A stretch of DNA of 64,000 bases from contig MABA01000009.1 in the NCBI GenBank assembly GCA_002162875.1, forward strand, positions 124,001-188,000, given 5' to 3'. The DNA comes from Rhodobacterales bacterium 52_120_T64 (GTDB taxonomy: Bacteria; Pseudomonadota; Alphaproteobacteria; Rhodobacterales; Rhodobacteraceae). The translations under genes were made by a program, and so were the position numbers. The notes beneath the pieces were generated by a model. That model was given only the letters and a program-made list of their open reading frames with translations. It made no database searches and had not been told where the DNA came from. This document shows, one piece after another, positions 46,304 to 55,717 of the stretch (the first letter of the stretch is position 1; each line of letters begins with the position of its first letter).

Positions 46304-47457
46304 CGTTTAACAATCTTAAGTCCGAATGGATGACAGACGAGCATAAGATGCTCGAGGAAATGACCGCGCAGTTCATTGCTGAAAAATGGACGCCTAAGCT
46401 CGCGAAATGGCGAGATCAAGGCGAGATGGATAAAGACACGTGGCTAGAGGCTGGTGAGCTTGGCTTGCTTTGCGCCTCCATCCCCGAAGAATATGGCGGC
46501 GCAGGTGGCGATTTTGGCCATGACGCAGTGATCTATATGGAAGCGGCCCGCGCCAATCTGGCAAGCTGGGGCAACGGCATCCATTCCGGTATCGTCGCGC
46601 ATTATATTTTGGAATACGGCACCGAGGATCAGAAACAACGCTGGCTGCCAAAAATGGCAACAGGCGAGCTGGTCGGCGCTTTGGCAATGACCGAACCATC
46701 TGCCGGATCCGATGTGCAAAGCATCAAGACGCGGGCGGTTCTGGACGGCAATGTTTACAAAATGAGCGGCTCCAAAACATTCATAACCAACGGCCAACAC
46801 GCCGACTTGATCTTGGTGGCTTGTAAGACGGACCCGACGGAAAAAGCCAAAGGTGTTTCCCTGATTATGGTCGAAACGGAGGGCGCGGAAGGTTTCACCC
46901 GCGGCCGCAACCTCGACAAAATCGGCTTAAAAGCCGGTGACACATCCGAGCTATTCTTCGACAATGTCGAAATCCCACCTGAAAACCTACTGGGCACCGA
47001 AGAAGGCCAAGGCTTCTATCAGATGATGAAGCAACTCCCCCAAGAACGCCTGATAATCGGCTGCGGCGCTGTTGGCGCGATGGAAGGCGGCGTGGCCCTG
47101 ACGATTGAATACTGCAAAACCCGCGAGGCCTTCGGCGGCCCATTGACCCAGTTCCAGAACACACGATTCAAATTGGCCGAAGCCAAGACGAATACCGTGG
47201 TGGCTCGCACCTTCCTTGACAGCTGCATCACCGCCCACCTGCGCGGCGAACTGACCGTGGAAACCGCGGCGATGAGCAAATACTGGTTAACGGATTTGCA
47301 GTGCCAAGTACTGGATGAATGCCTGCAACTGCACGGTGGATACGGTTTCATGACCGAATACCCCATCGCCGAAATGTGGACCGACGCCCGCGTGCAACGG
47401 ATTTACGGCGGCACCAACGAAATAATGAAAGAACTGATCGCAAGGGATTTTAAGTAA
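46300..47457 (+). CDS. Acyl-CoA dehydrogenase, short form (long-chain/isovaleryl-like)
   Basis: 385-aa acyl-CoA dehydrogenase. FAD/substrate signatures: [18 protein letters not shown] (about 127-144), [26 protein letters not shown], and [17 protein letters not shown] at the C-terminus. The usual catalytic Glu of medium-chain enzymes (YEGT) is Gly here (YGGT); instead Glu262 in GAMEGG is placed as the catalytic base of long-chain and isovaleryl enzymes. Coupled to the small upstream gene by ATGA. Confidence 0.93.
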   Translation: MTFNNLKSEWMTDEHKMLEEMTAQFIAEKWTPKLAKWRDQGEMDKDTWLEAGELGLLCASIPEEYGGAGGDFGHDAVIYMEAARANLASWGNGIHSGIVAHYILEYGTEDQKQRWLPKMATGELVGALAMTEPSAGSDVQSIKTRAVLDGNVYKMSGSKTFITNGQHADLILVACKTDPTEKAKGVSLIMVETEGAEGFTRGRNLDKIGLKAGDTSELFFDNVEIPPENLLGTEEGQGFYQMMKQLPQERLIIGCGAVGAMEGGVALTIEYCKTREAFGGPLTQFQNTRFKLAEAKTNTVVARTFLDSCITAHLRGELTVETAAMSKYWLTDLQCQVLDECLQLHGGYGFMTEYPIAEMWTDARVQRIYGGTNEIMKELIARDFK

Positions 47458-47700
47458 AGAAAACCTAACTTTTCCGCCTCCGGCGGGAGTATTTGAACAA
47501 AAGAGAAATCGAGAATGCGCCTCCACCCATGTGCTAACGCATAACGAGCAGAGGCGACTTCTCATTTGACGGCCATCGGCTCTCCAGCCTGTACCGCAAG
47601 CCTATGGTAGGTGCGACATGGTTAACAAAGGATGTAAAAATCGGCTTCTCTTTTGCAAAAATACTCAATCCTTACATAGAATAAAATCGGGAGTGTTAAG
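47458..47700. repeat. Inverted extragenic element and hairpins between dehydrogenase and GST-like gene
   Basis: GGAGTATTTGAACAAAAGAGAA (given in part; 47487-47508) recurs inverted at about 47645-47667, where the opposite strand reads GAGTATTT, a 3-nt variant, then CAAAAGAGAA. Inside are arms GAGAAtgCGCCTC and GAGGCGacTTCTC (47511-47523 and 47551-47563) and TGCT/AGCA. The left end CCGCCTCCGGCGGG is itself palindromic. The motif recalls a repeated intergenic element known from Rhodobacteraceae. Confidence 0.5.
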
Positions 47701-48336
47701 ATGACAATGAAACTTTACTGCTTTGGCGAAAGCGGAAACGCTTACAAAGCCGCGCTGTCGATGGCGATTGCCGGTGTCGATTGGGAACCCGTCTATGTTG
47801 ATTTTTTCAAAGGCGGTTCGCGCACCGATGAATACCGCGATGTGAATATTATGGCCGAAGTGCCGACGTTGGTTGACGGGGATCTAACCTTGTCGCAGTC
47901 CGGCGCTATTCAGGATTACGTTGCTGAAAAATCGGGTAAACTGGGTGGTAGAACATCTGACGAGCGCCGCGAGATTTTGCGGTGGGTATTGTGGGACAAC
48001 CACAAGCTTTCATCGCAGGCTGGCATGACCCGTTTTCTCATGAACTACCTGCCCGAAGACAAACGCCCTGCTGAAGTGATCGGCTTTATGCAAGGCCGCC
48101 TGAAAGCCGCCTACGCGACGCTAAATGCCGCCCTTGAGGGGCGCGATTGGCTGGTGAGTGACGAAATTACAAACGCAGACATATCCTGCTGCGGGTATCT
48201 ATATTACCCTGAACCCTTTGGATTTGATCGCGAAGACTACCCTAACATTGACGCATGGCTTGACCGTATTGCCGATCAACCCGGCTGGAAGCACCCGTAT
48301 GACCTGATGCCCGGATCCCCTGCGGACCGCGCCTGA
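47701..48336 (+). CDS. Glutathione S-transferase-like protein
   Basis: 211-aa cytosolic GST-fold protein. N-terminal thioredoxin-like domain with LYCFGESGNAYKAALSMAIAG (split; about residues 4-24) and the cis-Pro/Gln-Ser motif EVPTLVDGDLTLSQSGAIQDY (in parts, about 56-76). All-helical C-domain has NADISCCGYLYYPEPFGFD. Position between acyl-CoA dehydrogenase and thiolase genes suggests a role in handling acyl or reactive intermediates, but no substrate can be read. Confidence 0.88.
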   Translation: MTMKLYCFGESGNAYKAALSMAIAGVDWEPVYVDFFKGGSRTDEYRDVNIMAEVPTLVDGDLTLSQSGAIQDYVAEKSGKLGGRTSDERREILRWVLWDNHKLSSQAGMTRFLMNYLPEDKRPAEVIGFMQGRLKAAYATLNAALEGRDWLVSDEITNADISCCGYLYYPEPFGFDREDYPNIDAWLDRIADQPGWKHPYDLMPGSPADRA

Positions 48337-48353
48337 AATTGAAGGACAAGAGT

Positions 48354-49565
48354 ATGACCGAAGCTTATATTTATGACGCAATCCGCAGCCCACGTGGCAA
48401 GGGTCGCAAAGATGGCTCGTTGCAAGAGGTGACCTCGGTGCGGCTTTCTGCCAATGTTCTGAATGAACTGGCCACCCGCAACAATCTGGACACTACTGCA
48501 CTGGAAGATGTAATTTGGGGCAACGTAACCCAAGTAATGGAGCAAGGCGGTTGTCTTGCGCGTTCCGCCGTTCTGCTGTCGGATTATGCCGAAAGCGTGC
48601 CGGGGCTGTCGATTAACCGCTTTTGTGCCAGTGGGCTGGAGGCGACCAATATCGCTGCCAATCAGGTTCGTGGTGGCGCCGGAAGTGGCTATGTTGCTGG
48701 CGGGGTCGAGATGATGGGCCGCGTGGCCATGGGTGCAGATGGTGCGGCGATTGCTGTTGATCCTGAGCTGGCGATGAAAACGTATTTCGTACCACAAGGT
48801 ATTTCGGCCGATATTATAGCCACGGAATATGGCTTTAGCCGTGATGACGTTGATACCTACGCTGTTGAATCCCAAAAGCGTGCGAAAATCGCTTGGGATG
48901 AGGGTCGATTTGACAAATCTGTCGTAACGATCAAGGATCAAAACGGCCTGACCATTCTGGATAAAGACGAATACATGCGCCCGCAGACAGACATGCAATC
49001 GCTTGGTGGTTTGCGTCCTGCGTTCAAGGAAATGGGTGAAATCATGCCCGGATTTGACGCCATTGCCATGATGAAGTACCCACATCTAGAGAAGATTAAC
49101 CACGTGCATCACGCTGGCAATTCCTCCGGTATTGTGGACGGCGCAGCTGCGATCCTCGTTGGTTCCAAGGAATTCGGCGAAGCACATGGTTTGAAACCTC
49201 GTGCGTTAATCCGTGCGACGGCCAAGATCGGCACGGACCCGACGATCATGCTGACCGGTCCCGTTCCGGTAACGGAAAAAATCTTGCGTGATGCAGGCAT
49301 GAGCATACCCGACATCGACTTATTTGAAGTAAACGAGGCCTTCGCCGCCGTTGTTCTGCGCTTCATGCAGGCCTTCAACGTCAGCCACAGCGACATCAAC
49401 GTCAACGGTGGCGCGATTGCCATGGGTCACCCGTTGGGCGCAACTGGTGCGATGATCATCGGCACGGCCTTGGACGAGCTGGAACGCTCCGGCAAGGGCA
49501 CAGCGCTGGCCACCCTTTGTGTTGCATCCGGTATGGGTGCGGCGACTATTATTGAACGCGTATAA
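48354..49565 (+). CDS. Acetyl-CoA acyltransferase (thiolase)
   Basis: 403-aa thiolase; cleaves 3-ketoacyl-CoA in beta-oxidation. The nucleophile Cys91 is in NRFCASGLEA, and the C-terminal motifs NEAFA, GGAIAMGHPLGATGA and CVASGMGAA (second catalytic Cys) are complete. Start at ATG 48354 (MTEAYIYDAIRSPRG). With the FadB gene 11 nt downstream it forms a FadA/FadB pair in the order thiolase-first. Confidence 0.94.
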   Translation: MTEAYIYDAIRSPRGKGRKDGSLQEVTSVRLSANVLNELATRNNLDTTALEDVIWGNVTQVMEQGGCLARSAVLLSDYAESVPGLSINRFCASGLEATNIAANQVRGGAGSGYVAGGVEMMGRVAMGADGAAIAVDPELAMKTYFVPQGISADIIATEYGFSRDDVDTYAVESQKRAKIAWDEGRFDKSVVTIKDQNGLTILDKDEYMRPQTDMQSLGGLRPAFKEMGEIMPGFDAIAMMKYPHLEKINHVHHAGNSSGIVDGAAAILVGSKEFGEAHGLKPRALIRATAKIGTDPTIMLTGPVPVTEKILRDAGMSIPDIDLFEVNEAFAAVVLRFMQAFNVSHSDINVNGGAIAMGHPLGATGAMIIGTALDELERSGKGTALATLCVASGMGAATIIERV

Positions 49566-49576
49566 GGACTTAGATC

Positions 49577-51781
49577 ATGACTAAAGATTTTAAATACGCA
49601 GTAGATGCAGACGGTGTGGCCACGATCACGTGGGATGTGCCGGATAAATCCATGAACGTTATGTCTCGCGACGGGTTTGCCCAGTTCGACAGCATGGTTG
49701 ACGATGCGCTGGCGGATGATGCTGTTAAAGGGATCATCGTGACCTCGGCGAAGAAAGATTTCGCAGGCGGCATGGACCTTAACGTTCTAAGCACAATCCG
49801 CGCTGAAGCGGGTGACAACCCAGCCCAAGGCTTGTTCGATTTCACCATGTCCGGCCACCACATTCTGCGCAAACTTGAGCGCGCCGGAATGGACGCCAAG
49901 ACCAACAAAGGCGGCAAGCCTGTTGCATGGGCCAGCCCCGGCACTTCGGCTGGTATCGGCACCGAAATCGGTTTGGCTTGTCATCGTCGCTTCGTGGCGG
50001 ATAATCCGAAGGCCAAGGTTGGCTTGCCGGAGATTCTACTCGGGATTTTTCCCGGTGCTGGTGGCACTACGCGCCTGATCCGCATGCTTGGACTTATGGC
50101 GGCCTCGCCATTGTTGCTGGAAGGCAAAATGTTACCGCCGACCAAATCCAAAGCGGCCGGTGTGATCGATGAAGTTGTTCCTGCGGATGAACTTTTGGCG
50201 CGCGCCAAGGAATGGGTTCTGAACGCTACGAACGCTGACATTTTGAAACCATGGGATGCCAAAGGGTACAAATTCCCGGGCGGCGCGCCGTATCATCCGG
50301 CAGGCTTCATGATGTTTGTTGGCGCCTCTGCGATGGTGCATGGCAAGACGCAAGGCGTTTATCCTGCAGCCAAAGCAATGCTGTCAGCGATTTATGAGGG
50401 CGCGTTAGTGCCTTTCGACACGGCACTGAAAATCGAGGCGCGCTGGTTCACCAAGGTTCTGATGAACCCGAGTTCTTCGGCTATGATCCGCTCATTGTTC
50501 ATCAACAAAACCGCGCTTGAAAAAGGTGCTGTGCGGCCTGACGTCGAAGACCAATCCGTGAAGAAGGTTGGCATTCTTGGCGCAGGTATGATGGGCGCAG
50601 GGATTGCGTATGTGTCGGCCATGGCGGGCATTGAAGTAGTTCTGATGGATCGCGAGCAAGCTGCCGCTGACAAGGGCAAAGCCCATGTTGAAGGTATCTT
50701 GCAAGGCGGGATCAAGCGCAAAAAGACAACGCCGGAAAAAGCCGCTGTGGTTCTGGGGCGCGTTCTTGCCACGACCGATTACGCTGCCCTGAAAGGCTGT
50801 GATCTTATCGTCGAGGCCGTGTTCGAAGACGTTGGCGTCAAAGCCGAGGTGACCAAACTGGCCGAAGCGCATCTGGGTTCGGGCGCAATTTTCGCCACCA
50901 ACACCTCCACCCTGCCGATCAGCGAACTGGCGAAGGCCAGCCGGAACGATGAAAACTTCATCGGCATCCACTTCTTTAGCCCCGTTGATCGCATGGCCTT
51001 GGTAGAGATCATCAAAGGTGAAAAGACGGGCGATAAAGCTGTTGCCAAATCCCTCGATTTCGTGCGCCAGATCCGCAAGACACCAATCGTGGTAAACGAT
51101 GCGCGGTTCTTCTATGCCAATCGTTGTATCATTCCATACATCAACGAAGGACTAACGATGGTACGCGAAGGCGTTAACCCGTCGGTAATCGAGAACGCCG
51201 CCAAACAGCTTGGGTTCCCGTTGGGGCCGTTGCAGTTGAACGACGAAACTTCGATTGATCTTGGCGTCAAGATCGCCAAAGCCACGAAAGAGGCTATGGG
51301 TGACACCTATAACGACAGCGCCGACGAGGTTCTGTTCAAGCTGTTTGACGAAGGTCGCCTTGGCCGAAAATCCCTGTCCGGTTTTTATAACTATAATGAA
51401 AAAGGCAAGCGGACCGGTCTTTGGGAAGGTCTGGAGACAAACTGGCCGCATGCCGACGATCAACCGGATTTCACCGACGTAAAACATCGCCTCGCGATGG
51501 TGCAAACGTTGGAGGCGGTTCGCGCCCTTGAAGAAGGTGTGCTGGAAGACATCCGCGAAGGCGATGTTGGTGCGATCCTTGGTTGGGGCTTCATGCCTTG
51601 GTCCGGTGGTCCGTTCAGCTGGCTGGATATTCTGGGGGCCGCCAAAGCCGTCGAAATCTGTGATCATCTGGCAGAAACTTGCGGCGAACGCTTCGCAGCC
51701 CCCGCCTTGTTGCGGGAAATGGCCGAAAAAGGCGAAAGCTTCTATGGCCGCTTTGGTCCGGAAGCCTCAGCCGCCGCCTAA
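49577..51781 (+). CDS. fadJ: Bifunctional enoyl-CoA hydratase/3-hydroxyacyl-CoA dehydrogenase (FadB/FadJ)
   Basis: 734-aa multifunctional beta-oxidation protein. N-terminal crotonase domain (about 1-300) with the oxyanion region KKDFAGGMDLN and LPEILLGIFPGAGGTTRLIR (in parts). A Rossmann NAD domain begins near 330 (VGILGAGMMGAGIAY). The dehydrogenase motif FFSPVDRMALVEII and a C-terminal helical repeat follow. All domains intact. A FadB versus FadJ choice is uncertain; the symbol is by size and order only. Operon end is marked by an inverted repeat. Confidence 0.9.
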   Translation: MTKDFKYAVDADGVATITWDVPDKSMNVMSRDGFAQFDSMVDDALADDAVKGIIVTSAKKDFAGGMDLNVLSTIRAEAGDNPAQGLFDFTMSGHHILRKLERAGMDAKTNKGGKPVAWASPGTSAGIGTEIGLACHRRFVADNPKAKVGLPEILLGIFPGAGGTTRLIRMLGLMAASPLLLEGKMLPPTKSKAAGVIDEVVPADELLARAKEWVLNATNADILKPWDAKGYKFPGGAPYHPAGFMMFVGASAMVHGKTQGVYPAAKAMLSAIYEGALVPFDTALKIEARWFTKVLMNPSSSAMIRSLFINKTALEKGAVRPDVEDQSVKKVGILGAGMMGAGIAYVSAMAGIEVVLMDREQAAADKGKAHVEGILQGGIKRKKTTPEKAAVVLGRVLATTDYAALKGCDLIVEAVFEDVGVKAEVTKLAEAHLGSGAIFATNTSTLPISELAKASRNDENFIGIHFFSPVDRMALVEIIKGEKTGDKAVAKSLDFVRQIRKTPIVVNDARFFYANRCIIPYINEGLTMVREGVNPSVIENAAKQLGFPLGPLQLNDETSIDLGVKIAKATKEAMGDTYNDSADEVLFKLFDEGRLGRKSLSGFYNYNEKGKRTGLWEGLETNWPHADDQPDFTDVKHRLAMVQTLEAVRALEEGVLEDIREGDVGAILGWGFMPWSGGPFSWLDILGAAKAVEICDHLAETCGERFAAPALLREMAEKGESFYGRFGPEASAAA

Positions 51782-51787
51782 CAAACC

Positions 51788-51815
51788 AAGCCCTTCCCGA
51801 ATTGGGGAGGGCTTC
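51788..51815 (+). terminator. Inverted repeat after the FadB/FadJ gene
   Basis: AGCCCTTCCC and GGGAGGGCTT flank a 6-nt loop. The stem is long and G+C-rich; the T run is short, so termination may need help. Confidence 0.65.
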
Positions 51816-51932
51816 ACACATTGTGTCAGACGTGTTTCAACCCTAGATTAGAGATTGAAACCTACGCCGACGGGCGGCATAGAGTTTCCCCGAAGGCTCG
51901 ATAGAAGCCTCTTATTTAGGCAGGAACATAGC
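51816..51932 (+). promoter_or_regulatory. glmS leader region
   Basis: Contains an inverted repeat GTTTCAA/TTGAAAC (51835-51862 region) and a small hairpin GCCT/AGGC shortly before the glmS ATG, next to the AGGAAC ribosome-binding site. No glmS ribozyme is expected in Proteobacteria and none was seen. No glmU precedes glmS. Confidence 0.35.
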
Positions 51933-53756
51933 ATGTGTGGAATTATTGGCGTATTGGGGAAATCCGAAGCTTCCCCGAGCATTATCGAAACCCTTCGTCG
52001 TCTTGAATATCGTGGCTATGACAGCGCCGGAATTGCAACGCTGGATTGTGGTGCGATCACTAGCCGTCGGGCCGTTGGCAAACTGTCCGAGTTGGAGGCA
52101 GTCGTAAAAGCACGCCCTGTCAGCGGCACAATCGGCATTGGTCATACCCGTTGGGCTACACACGGTTCAGCTACTGAAAACAACGCCCACCCGCATATCG
52201 CCGGACCGGTCGCGGTGGTGCATAACGGCATCATCGAAAACTTCCGCGAACTACGCGACGAACTAACCGCCAAAGGTGCGAATTTCAGTTCCGAGACGGA
52301 TACCGAGGTCGTCGCCCGCCTTTGCGCTTATTTCATATCCGAGGGAAAAAACGCGAAAGACGCTGTGGCTTCCACCCTTGCCCGCCTAACCGGGGCGTTT
52401 GCCCTCGCGTTCTTGTTCGAGGGCGAGGATGACCTGCTGATCGCCGCTCGTCGTGGCTCCCCTTTGGCGATTGGGCATGGGGACGGTGAAATGTTCATTG
52501 GGTCTGATGCGATGGCGCTGGCCCCCGTTACCAATCGCATTACCTACCTTGAAGAAGGTGACTGCGCTGTTCTAACCCGCGCTGGCGCTGATATATTCGA
52601 CGCGCTTGGCAATCCGGCTGATCGCGCCATCCGCGTCGTGAATGTTGACCAGATAATGGTCGACAAAGGCGAACACCGCCACTTTATGCTTAAGGAAATT
52701 CACGAACAACCTTCCGTCACGGCTTTCGCGCTATCGCACTACCTTAACCCCGAACGCACGGCCATCAATTTACCGGAATCCGATATAGATTTCAGCCAGT
52801 TTGACCGTATCGTTCTGGTTGCCTGTGGCACCGCACATTACGCCTGTGCCGTCGCAAAATACTGGTTCGAAAAAATCGCGCGCATCCCAGTCGAGATCGA
52901 CGTCGCTAGCGAGTTCCGCTATCGTGAACCGCCTATGAATGGCCGTGAATGTGTGATGTTCATCAGTCAATCAGGTGAAACGGCAGACACCCTCGCAGCG
53001 CTTCGATACGTTCAAGGCAAAGTGGCGAGCATCGTCGCAATCGTAAATGTCGCCGAAAGCTCCATCAGTCGGGAGGCCGATTTCAGCTTGCTAATCATGG
53101 CTGGTCCAGAGATTTCGGTTGCCTCAACCAAAGCTTTTACATGTCAGTTAACAGTTCTTGCCTGTCTCGCCATTCTGGCGGGTCGTCAGCACGGAACCGT
53201 TGATCAAAGCGAAGAGAAGCGCTTGATTGACGCCCTGATGAGCGCCCCTCGTCTGATCGGCGAAGCCATCAATAGTAGCGCGGATTTGAATATTGCCAGC
53301 CGCGAATTGGCTAAAGCGCAAGATATTCTGTTTCTTGGTCGTGGTTCTTTATTCCCGCTCGCCATGGAAGGCGCGTTGAAGCTGAAAGAACTAAGCTATA
53401 TCCACGCCGAAGGCTTCCCCAGTGGCGAGTTGAAGCACGGCCCGATCGCATTGGTCGACGACTCCGTGCCAGTGATAGTGTTCACGCCCAGCGGCGGATT
53501 GTTTGAAAAAACCGTATCCAACATGGAAGAGGTCATGGCGCGCGGTGGCAAGATTTTACTAATCACAGACGAGGACGGAGCCGCCACAGCATCCAGCGGG
53601 GTCTGGCACACAGTTCTTATGCCCAAAGTCGATCCGTTCATCGCCCCGATCGTCTACGCCGTTCCAGCACAATTGCTGGCCTATCACACGGCTGTCGAAA
53701 AAGGCACTGATGTGGATCAGCCCCGCAACTTGGCCAAATCGGTGACGGTGGAATAA
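51933..53756 (+). CDS. glmS: Glutamine-fructose-6-phosphate aminotransferase GlmS
   Basis: 607-aa enzyme supplying glucosamine-6-P for peptidoglycan and LPS. The ATG at 51933 sets the catalytic Cys as residue 2 (MCGIIGVLG), required after Met removal. The glutaminase domain has RRLEYRGYDSAGIA and GHTRWATHG; the isomerase part has two SIS domains (FISQSGETADTLAAL; ISVASTKAFTCQLT) and the C-terminal LAKSVTVE. An in-frame extension upstream is rejected because it buries Cys. Confidence 0.96.
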   Translation: MCGIIGVLGKSEASPSIIETLRRLEYRGYDSAGIATLDCGAITSRRAVGKLSELEAVVKARPVSGTIGIGHTRWATHGSATENNAHPHIAGPVAVVHNGIIENFRELRDELTAKGANFSSETDTEVVARLCAYFISEGKNAKDAVASTLARLTGAFALAFLFEGEDDLLIAARRGSPLAIGHGDGEMFIGSDAMALAPVTNRITYLEEGDCAVLTRAGADIFDALGNPADRAIRVVNVDQIMVDKGEHRHFMLKEIHEQPSVTAFALSHYLNPERTAINLPESDIDFSQFDRIVLVACGTAHYACAVAKYWFEKIARIPVEIDVASEFRYREPPMNGRECVMFISQSGETADTLAALRYVQGKVASIVAIVNVAESSISREADFSLLIMAGPEISVASTKAFTCQLTVLACLAILAGRQHGTVDQSEEKRLIDALMSAPRLIGEAINSSADLNIASRELAKAQDILFLGRGSLFPLAMEGALKLKELSYIHAEGFPSGELKHGPIALVDDSVPVIVFTPSGGLFEKTVSNMEEVMARGGKILLITDEDGAATASSGVWHTVLMPKVDPFIAPIVYAVPAQLLAYHTAVEKGTDVDQPRNLAKSVTVE

Positions 53757-53862
53757 AGGCCACGCCTACCCCGTATGGGGCTTGTTAACTGGCGCCAATC
53801 TCCCTTAATGATAGACAACGGCCCTGCTGAGGCCCAAGCCTCGTAATCAGGAGTCCTACTGG

Positions 53863-55092
53863 ATGAAAGCACGCCTTCCATTCGTCTTTATCATCATCAC
53901 TATGATGCTCAATTCCATCGGAATTGGTTTGATCCTGCCCGTGATGCCAGACCTGATTACGGACCTTACCGGTGGCTCTATCAGCTCGGCTGCACTTTGG
54001 GGGGGCATTCTGGCCACAACATACGCCGTGATGCAGTTTTTCACGGGACCAACGTTGGGGAACTTGTCGGACCGCTTCGGGCGCCGACCAATCTTGCTAA
54101 TTTCGCTGATTGCGATGGGTTTGGATTACATCCTCTTAAGCCTCGCAGGTACGATCTGGTGGTTGTTCGCGGGCCGCGTAATCGCCGGCGTTGCCGGGGC
54201 AACGTTTTCCACTGCATCCGCATATATTGCAGACATTTCAACGCCCGAAAAGCGAGCCGCAAACTTCGGTTTGATCGGTGCGGCTTTCGGTATTGGTTTC
54301 ATCATCGGTCCTGCCATCGGCGGCTTTCTTGGTGAAATCGGTCCACGCGTGCCATTCATGACCGCCGCCGTGGTCGCACTGGCAAACGCTACTCTTGGCT
54401 ACTTCATTTTGCCCGAGACGCTCGTGCAATCCAAGCGCCGCGCCTTTGACTGGACACGCGCAAACCCGCTTGGGGCGCTCCTCTCCATCCGCAAGATCCC
54501 GCATTTGGCCAGCTTGGTAACTGTATTTCTGGTCTTCACAATTTCGCATCAGGTCTACCCGTCCGTCTGGAGCTATTACACGATCGAGCGCTTCGACTTC
54601 TCGCCCAAAATGATCGGCGCATCGCTTGGTACATTCGGGTTCTTTATTGCCGTTGTCCAAGGTGGCATGATCCGCGTAATAATCCCAAAACTGGGCGAAA
54701 TGCGCACCGCAATGTGGGGCATGGGCTTGAACTTTTTCGTCTTCCTGCTGGTGGCTTTCCTCGGCGAAGTCTGGATGCTTTTCGCCCTAATGCCGCTGAT
54801 GGCGCTCGGCGCGGTCGCTGGCCCTGCCCTGCAAGGCATCATGTCCAAATGGGTGGACGATGATGCACAAGGCGAGCTGCAAGGCATTTTCGCCTCCGTC
54901 ACCGGAATCGCGCTGATCCTCAGCCCAATTACGATGACCAGCATTTTCAAGTATTTCACATCGAGTGATGCCCCTTACTACCTACCGGGTGCTCCATTCG
55001 TTGCATCCTCTCTGTTGGAAATATCGGCTATGGTAATGCTGTTTGTCATAGCCAAACGGATTTGGGGCAACGCAGCAGTTCCTGCCGAGTGA
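53863..55092 (+). CDS. MFS drug exporter, TCR/Tet-like
   Basis: 409-aa transporter with 12 predicted helices. Signature sequences: N-terminal [11 protein letters not shown], motif [14 protein letters not shown] (about 64-76), and motif C-like [19 protein letters not shown] (about 144-162) typical of DHA1 antiporters. Layout matches TetA-type proton antiporters, but the drug cannot be read. A poorly coding region follows, which is unusual for this tightly packed window. Confidence 0.92.
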   Translation: MKARLPFVFIIITMMLNSIGIGLILPVMPDLITDLTGGSISSAALWGGILATTYAVMQFFTGPTLGNLSDRFGRRPILLISLIAMGLDYILLSLAGTIWWLFAGRVIAGVAGATFSTASAYIADISTPEKRAANFGLIGAAFGIGFIIGPAIGGFLGEIGPRVPFMTAAVVALANATLGYFILPETLVQSKRRAFDWTRANPLGALLSIRKIPHLASLVTVFLVFTISHQVYPSVWSYYTIERFDFSPKMIGASLGTFGFFIAVVQGGMIRVIIPKLGEMRTAMWGMGLNFFVFLLVAFLGEVWMLFALMPLMALGAVAGPALQGIMSKWVDDDAQGELQGIFASVTGIALILSPITMTSIFKYFTSSDAPYYLPGAPFVASSLLEISAMVMLFVIAKRIWGNAAVPAE

Positions 55093-55208
55093 TACCTCTC
55101 TGCACCAAATAGCTTGGGTCTGAAGTGCCATCTTTGGTTTTGATGCGCCGTATCTGTTGAACGCCACTACTACTTCTGGCAGATAGGAAACTGGTGTTCC
55201 AGAAAGGG

Positions 55209-55476
55209 CTTAACATCTCTACACCAAAACCTGTTGCAGGTAGTATCCTTAACCAAATGTCGTTTCCAAAACTTGGCGGAGGCGAAGTAACCATTGTCAG
55301 CGTCAGAAGCGAATCGCCCGTTTGCAGAGTCAGGCACATATGTCATTCGCCCCGACGGTAGCCTTTTGTTGATTACTATATCCAACGGACCATCCGCGCG
55401 CCCAGAATTGACCGAGCTGCTTGATGGCATGACATTTACAAAAGAAAACAATCGCCCACCGCGCGGTACGCTCTGA
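55209..55476 (+). pseudogene. Remnant of an AhpC/TSA-family (peroxiredoxin-like) gene
   Basis: Two frames carry fragments of one redoxin-type family. Upstream (to about 55290) the frame reads TPKPVAGSILNQMSFPKLGGGEVTI, given here only in part (KPVAGSIL, FPKLGGGEVTI), typical of the N-terminus. A +1-frame stretch to 55476 gives AESGTYVIRPDGSLLLI, SARPELTELL and ENNRPPRGTL, typical of the C-terminus. About 100 central residues, including the active site, are absent. It looks like an internal deletion with frame loss. Confidence 0.6.
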
Positions 55477-55550
55477 ACTTTTGGGGTTTTTCGATTGGTT
55501 TGGCCTAGAAGCTAACGCCCTCGAAATCTCGGACAGTTAGCATTTCTGGC

Positions 55551-55626
55551 ATTCCACTGCCGGAATAGTTCCCCAAAAAGTTAAGGCCCGCACGATTAAG
55601 TGCGGGCCTTTCCATACTTTAAAGCA
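55551..55626. repeat. 76-bp direct repeat, left copy (contains a terminator)
   Basis: It matches 56978-57053 over 76 nt with 7 mismatches and no gap. It includes the hairpin AAGGCCCGCAC/GTGCGGGCCTT (55583-55610). Just to the right, about 55637-55660 reads on the minus strand like a relic of the bmpA C-terminus (GTTGAAGACGAATTGCTTAAC), suggesting duplication of the bmpA tail and terminator. Confidence 0.8.
55583..55613. terminator. Terminator in the left repeat copy
   Basis: Eleven-bp perfect stem AAGGCCCGCAC/GTGCGGGCCTT with loop GATTAA, flanked by T-rich sequence on the right and A-rich on the left. It can end the ATP-grasp gene (minus) and transcripts from the MFS side (plus). Confidence 0.85.
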
Positions 55627-55717
55627 CTCTGTTTTGGTTAAGCAATTCGTCTTCAACATGAAAGAGTTCAGATCAACCACACATGCATTTGCACATTCAC
55701 ACAAAGCGATGACACCT

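Noticed and set aside
47458-47700. Insertion-sequence ends suggested by the facing repeats
   Set aside because: No transposase-like frame lies between them, no target-site duplication was found, and the enclosed 130 nt are too short.
51835-51862. Possible glmS ribozyme in the glmS leader
   Set aside because: Only a simple GTTTCAA/TTGAAAC repeat was seen; the ribozyme is characteristic of Gram-positive bacteria and its core was not recognised.
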